Assembly: GCA_040261275.1 (NCBI GenBank)
Contig: JBDQOI010000060.1
Coordinates: forward strand, 1 to 9,064
Direction: 5' to 3'
Source of the DNA: UBA8752 sp040261275
GTDB lineage: Bacteria > Bacteroidota > Bacteroidia > Flavobacteriales_D > Sanyastnellaceae
DNA: 9,064 nt
Shown here piece by piece: positions 6,648 through 9,064 of this stretch. The translations under genes were made by a program, and so were the position numbers. Position 1 is the first letter of the stretch, and every line of letters starts with the position of its first letter. A model generated the notes under the pieces. It was not told the origin of the DNA. It ran no database searches and saw nothing but the letters and a program-made list of their open reading frames with translations.

Positions 6648-7495
6648 TCCGTATCGCGAAGGCAACGCACCGACATTCCATTGAACGGCATGGTGTTCGA
6701 TCTCCAGATCCCCGATTCATCATCACTCAATCGACGATACCACGCCGACTGAAAACTCCCGTTTGTGGACCACCACCACCCACTGGCTCCTGCTGTGCCG
6801 TATGTGCCGTAGCTGTATCGGAGGCCTCCGGGCAACGCCGCAAAACCAACGGAATCGGTTCCGTTGCCATCCCACCACTGGTTGAAGTACCACCCATCCG
6901 TTGATTTCAATTGGTCACCCTGATCGGTGCCCCTCCAACCTTCAATTTCCACCTCATCCTGCGTCATGCCCTGGGCCATTTCCAAAACCATCCAATCCCC
7001 ATCACTGGGCACGTGCCAGCCTGGGGGACAGAGGTTGCGCTCATCTGTGGCGGCATACCAATTGTAAAGCCGGCCGTATTCGGTCAGAGAAGGCACGGTA
7101 TCACATGCATCGAAGTCCAGCGCATAGCTCAAGCAATTATCCCCGTCTCCATACACCGCCATGCGTCCAACCGCAGGATACGTCGCCCAAGCACTGTCGC
7201 TGATGTTGGTCTGAATGGTGTCACCATTGGCGTAGTGCTCACTGCGCAAGTTCTCGGCAAACCAACATTGATCGCCCACCTGAGTCGTCGCATACTGATG
7301 GCCATCAAACACCAAGGCATCCCCACACATCCAAGTCGCTGCCGTATCGACACACCCTCCGAATACCTGCAAGAAGGGAATGAGGTCTGCGACCGTATGG
7401 CAACCGTCCCCGTTGTAATCGGGGTCGTAATTTGGATTGACCTGTGCCATGGCCGCAACAGGAAGAAACGCCAAGGCAATCAGCAATCTGTACAT
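6641..7495 (-). CDS. Secreted FISUMP-domain protein with N-terminal dockerin-like EF-hand
   Basis: A 284-residue exported protein. Signal peptide about 1-17 (MYRLLIALAFLPVAAMA, cleavage before Q18). One EF-hand loop of dockerin type follows: D26-N28-D30-C32-T34-D37, then a hydrophobic helix ending VFGGC (44-48). Residues about 57-282 form a Fibrobacter succinogenes major paralogous (FISUMP) domain, with its hallmarks in order: VGDQCWFAENLR (73-84), YANGD, YGRLYNWYAA (140-149), CPPGWHVPSDGDW (156-168), GFAALPGGLR, WWWSTN, and the closing MSVRCLRD. The fold is a C-type-lectin-like or related surface module of unknown ligand, and the domain is abundant in secreted Bacteroidota proteins. There is no type IX sorting tail, so the export fate is unclear. 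It lies 112 bases after the beta-barrel gene and 95 bases before the methyltransferase gene, same strand. A long plus-strand frame across the same bases is a shadow. Confidence 0.88.
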   Translation of the reverse strand: MYRLLIALAFLPVAAMAQVNPNYDPDYNGDGCHTVADLIPFLQVFGGCVDTAATWMCGDALVFDGHQYATTQVGDQCWFAENLRSEHYANGDTIQTNISDSAWATYPAVGRMAVYGDGDNCLSYALDFDACDTVPSLTEYGRLYNWYAATDERNLCPPGWHVPSDGDWMVLEMAQGMTQDEVEIEGWRGTDQGDQLKSTDGWYFNQWWDGNGTDSVGFAALPGGLRYSYGTYGTAGASGWWWSTNGSFQSAWYRRLSDDESGIWRSNTMPFNGMSVRCLRDTEQ

Positions 7496-7499
7496 AGCT

Positions 7500-7530
7500 C
7501 AATATCAGCAATTTCCGCGCCGGAACCAAA
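7500..7530 (-). promoter_or_regulatory. Possible promoter of the FISUMP gene
   Basis: On the minus strand TTTG (7530-7527) is followed after 19 bases by TGATATTG (7507-7500), which matches four of the six fixed bases of TAnnTTTG. The spacing suits Bacteroidota promoters, and the ATG at 7495 would then be close to the transcript start. The -7 match is imperfect and overlaps an inverted-repeat arm. Confidence 0.25.
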
Positions 7531-7544
7531 CCCAATTTGCTGAT
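7504..7544. repeat. Nested inverted repeats upstream of the FISUMP gene
   Basis: ATCAGCAA (7504-7511) and TTGCTGAT (7537-7544) are perfect reverse complements. Between them TTCCG (7513-7517) and CGGAA (7521-7525) form a second perfect pair with a 3-base loop. The outer arm ends eight bases from the start codon at 7495. It could be an operator, an mRNA leader structure or chance. Confidence 0.4.
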
Positions 7545-7560
7545 GGAAGCCCAGGCTTCC
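7545..7560. repeat. Short hairpin between the barrel and FISUMP genes
   Basis: GGAAGC (7545-7550) and GCTTCC (7555-7560) are perfect reverse complements around CCAG, with one further C-G pair possible. It lies 48 bases beyond the end of the beta-barrel gene, directly beside the nested repeats. There is no T-run on either side, so I do not call it an intrinsic terminator, although it may stabilise an mRNA end. Confidence 0.35.
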
Positions 7561-7607
7561 CTTCCTCAGGGTTGGGGCAAGCCACTGGGGGCTGGCGCCT
7601 GGCGATG

Positions 7608-8180
7608 CTATTTGGATCTGCCGAAGCCGAGCCTGAGGCCTCCTGAGAAACGGAAGCCGCTTGGCGGCGGAAACAACGCCGTGGACTCGTAATACGGTCC
7701 CGGGTACTCGTCTTCCGCCCATGTGCATCCGGCATATCCGTCCAGCACGACACTGCCCAGCCGCAATTGGTGTCCAATGTGCAGCGATGCGCCAACAGAA
7801 GACCAATCGTCATTGTCAATGAACCCGGTATCCGTGGTGTATTCGGCAAGGCCAAAGACACCCGAAAGCGAGGCATAGGTCCCACTCAGGGCCTCGCCCC
7901 GATAAAGCCTGACTTGCGGCTCAAAGACAAAACCCTTTTTTCTCACCGTCATGGGCTCATACCAAGGGTGATCAGATGCTAAAAACACCTCCTTGCTCAG
8001 GTAATCCATCTCGACGGCCACGCTCAGCCCTCGCGCGATGTTTTTCTCCAAGCCCAGCCCATAGCGTCCTGAGATTGGGTCCGATAAACTGAATTTCAAA
8101 ATCGACTCACTTTGCGCTGCCACACTTGAGGCAAAAACACAAAGAACCAGGGCGAATCCGGCTTGTTTGAGGTCGTTCAT
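7608..8180 (-). CDS. Outer-membrane beta-barrel protein, DUF3575-like
   Basis: A 190-residue protein with a signal peptide at about 1-22 (FALVLCVFASSVAA, cleavage before Q23) and alternating amphipathic strands consistent with a small eight-stranded-type barrel. Recognisable segments are ISGRYGLGLEKNIARGLSVA (36-55), KKGFVFEPQVRLY (81-93) and LHIGHQLRLGSVVLDGYAG (133-151), resembling DUF3575 barrels of Bacteroidota. The last strand, FRFSGGLRLGFG, precedes a short RSK tail. No enzymatic motif is visible; the role is probably structural or transport. The start at 8180 is chosen over the ATG at 8300 because it begins a proper signal peptide and leaves a normal 100-base gap to the divergent hydrolase gene. 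Possible minus-strand promoter upstream. Base composition here and in the FISUMP gene looks somewhat more AT-rich than in the plus-strand genes on the left. Confidence 0.75.
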   Translation of the reverse strand: MNDLKQAGFALVLCVFASSVAAQSESILKFSLSDPISGRYGLGLEKNIARGLSVAVEMDYLSKEVFLASDHPWYEPMTVRKKGFVFEPQVRLYRGEALSGTYASLSGVFGLAEYTTDTGFIDNDDWSSVGASLHIGHQLRLGSVVLDGYAGCTWAEDEYPGPYYESTALFPPPSGFRFSGGLRLGFGRSK

Positions 8181-8204
8181 GTCACTGCAATCGCTGAATA
8201 AGCA

Positions 8205-8235
8205 CAAATATTGTTTGACACTGCACAATGAACAA
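8205..8235 (-). promoter_or_regulatory. Possible promoter of the beta-barrel gene
   Basis: Minus strand TTG (8235-8233), a 20-base spacer, then AATATTTG (8212-8205), which differs from TAnnTTTG only at the first base. The spacing fits Bacteroidota -33/-7 promoters and would give a leader of about 20 bases before the ATG at 8180. It lies in the divergent gap with the hydrolase gene. Confidence 0.4.
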
Positions 8236-8250
8236 GGCGGGGATCGGCCA

Positions 8251-8257
8251 TACTTTG
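8251..8257 (+). promoter_or_regulatory. Weak -7-like element of the hydrolase gene
   Basis: TACTTTG resembles TAnnTTTG with one base fewer between TA and TTTG. It lies 23 bases before the ATG at 8281. No -33 element is seen at the proper distance. Low confidence. Confidence 0.2.
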
Positions 8258-8280
8258 CCACCACCACTTGCAACTTTCCA

Positions 8281-9064
8281 ATGCGTCCAATGAACCGCAC
8301 TGTTTTTTTCCTTGCTGCCCTGTCCGCGAGTATCGCCCACCTCGCCGCCCAATCTGAATGCGATGGCGAGCGCTACCGCTACACCTCTGCATACAACAAC
8401 GTTTCGGTATCAGAGGGCAATATCTACGGCAGCAACATCGATGCGCTCGGCACCGATACGGCGCTCGACTTCGACTTTTACGAGGCGGTGGACAATGGCG
8501 AGACCAACCGCCCCCTGATCATCATCGCCCACGGCGGTTTCTTCCTCGCCGGCTCCAATGACGGCATGGATGTGGTGCCGATGTGCGAGGACTTCGCCCG
8601 CATGGGCTATGCGGTGGCCAGCATCTCCTACCGATTGGGGATCGCCAAATTGCTCGACCTGGAAAATGAGCTGGTCAAGGCCGTGTGGCGCGGCGTCCAC
8701 GACGGACGGGCCGCCGTGCGGTACTTCCGCAAATCGGTGGAAGAGGACGGCAACCCCTGGGGCATCGACCCCGACCGCATTTACATGGGCGGCGTCTCCG
8801 CCGGCGGCTTCCTGGCCGTGCACCACGCCTATGTGGACGATGAAGGCGAGATCCCTTCCGGCATCGACCAATCCCAACCCGGCATGGGTGGCGGTTTGGA
8901 AGGCAATTCCGGCAACGCCGGATACAGCTCCCAAGTGGCAGGCATCTTCAACGTCTCCGGAGCGCTCAAGGACGCCGATTGGATCCAACCCGGCGACGAA
9001 CCCCTCGTCTCCGTCCACGGCACCGCCGACGGCACCGTCCCGTACGGCACGGGCTCCGTATCGC
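8281..9064 (+). CDS. Secreted alpha/beta hydrolase (carboxylesterase-like), 3' truncated
   Basis: The frame runs from ATG 8281 to the window edge without a stop: 261 complete codons. The N-terminus is a signal peptide (NRTVFFLAALSASIAHLAA, cleavage before QSEC); the ATG at 8290 is an equally good start. The fold is alpha/beta hydrolase: oxyanion-type HGGFFLAGS at 84-92, nucleophile elbow G-V-S-A-G at 171-175 with catalytic Ser173, and HGTADGTVPY at 246-255 with the probable catalytic Asp250. The catalytic His should lie beyond the edge. The HGG-F and SYRLG (residues about 117-121) features resemble carboxylesterase/acetyl-esterase or lipase-like enzymes, so an ester is the likely substrate, but the exact class cannot be fixed. 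It is divergent from the beta-barrel gene, 100 bases apart. A long minus-strand frame over 8410-9018 is its shadow. Confidence 0.85.
   Translation, partial: MRPMNRTVFFLAALSASIAHLAAQSECDGERYRYTSAYNNVSVSEGNIYGSNIDALGTDTALDFDFYEAVDNGETNRPLIIIAHGGFFLAGSNDGMDVVPMCEDFARMGYAVASISYRLGIAKLLDLENELVKAVWRGVHDGRAAVRYFRKSVEEDGNPWGIDPDRIYMGGVSAGGFLAVHHAYVDDEGEIPSGIDQSQPGMGGGLEGNSGNAGYSSQVAGIFNVSGALKDADWIQPGDEPLVSVHGTADGTVPYGTGSVS

Noticed and set aside
6546..6665. Extended start of the methyltransferase at 6665
   Set aside because: Would add 40 unlikely residues and overlap the FISUMP gene; homology-like sequence begins at the ATG at 6545.
6911..7543. 210-codon plus-strand open frame
   Set aside because: It is antisense to the FISUMP gene, whose signal peptide and domain motifs are unmistakable. 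The plus-strand translation shows no domain or signal.
8181..8300. Extended start of the beta-barrel protein at 8300
   Set aside because: Would bury the signal peptide behind 40 residues and overlap the divergent hydrolase start.
8410..9018. 202-codon minus-strand open frame
   Set aside because: Antisense to the alpha/beta hydrolase with its intact catalytic motifs; the frame is open because of GC-rich codon composition.
1..9064. CRISPR array, tRNA/rRNA, insertion sequence, phage or defence genes
   Set aside because: No regularly spaced repeats, RNA gene signatures, transposase, integrase or known defence domains were seen on either strand.

Overview
The window looks like a piece of a moderately GC-rich Bacteroidota genome, most likely an uncultured marine or aquatic member of the Flavobacteriales. 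The evidence is protein-level: a choice-of-anchor-B/LVIVD protein with cysteine-rich 'CTDPTACNYNP' modules and a short type-IX-secretion-like tail, dockerin-like EF-hand modules on two secreted proteins, a FISUMP-domain protein and a retropepsin-RimK fusion. Genes also lack clear Shine-Dalgarno sites, and several starts are preceded by sequences resembling the Bacteroidota -7 promoter element TAnnTTTG. The taxonomic placement is inference; no rRNA is present.

Layout. Plus strand, 1-5747: the C-terminal part of a PAP2/vanadium-haloperoxidase-like secreted protein with a dockerin-like tail (cut by the left edge); a small DoxX-like membrane protein; a 730-residue secreted LVIVD-repeat protein; a single-chain fusion of a RimK-associated retropepsin-like protease and a RimK-type ATP-grasp glutamate ligase; and a DUF2306-like seven-helix membrane protein. 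Minus strand, 8180-5730, read right to left: an outer-membrane beta-barrel protein (DUF3575-like), a secreted FISUMP-domain protein with an N-terminal EF-hand, and a class I SAM-dependent methyltransferase whose 3' end overlaps that of the DUF2306 gene. Plus strand, from 8281: the start of a secreted alpha/beta serine hydrolase, cut by the right edge and divergent from the barrel gene.

Function. There is no obvious single pathway. Five of the eight genes encode secreted or outer-membrane proteins (haloperoxidase-like, LVIVD, FISUMP, beta-barrel, hydrolase), so this is mostly a cell-surface/secretome region. The most interesting enzyme is the protease-ligase fusion, which puts a peptide-tag-adding and a putative peptide-cleaving activity in one chain. 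I found no CRISPR array, RNA gene, insertion sequence, phage gene or recognisable defence system, and nothing I would call a new multi-gene system. The best second-look items are the fusion protein, the two dockerin-like modules on unrelated proteins, the non-canonical SAM motif of the methyltransferase, and a few short inverted or direct repeats in the intergenic gaps.
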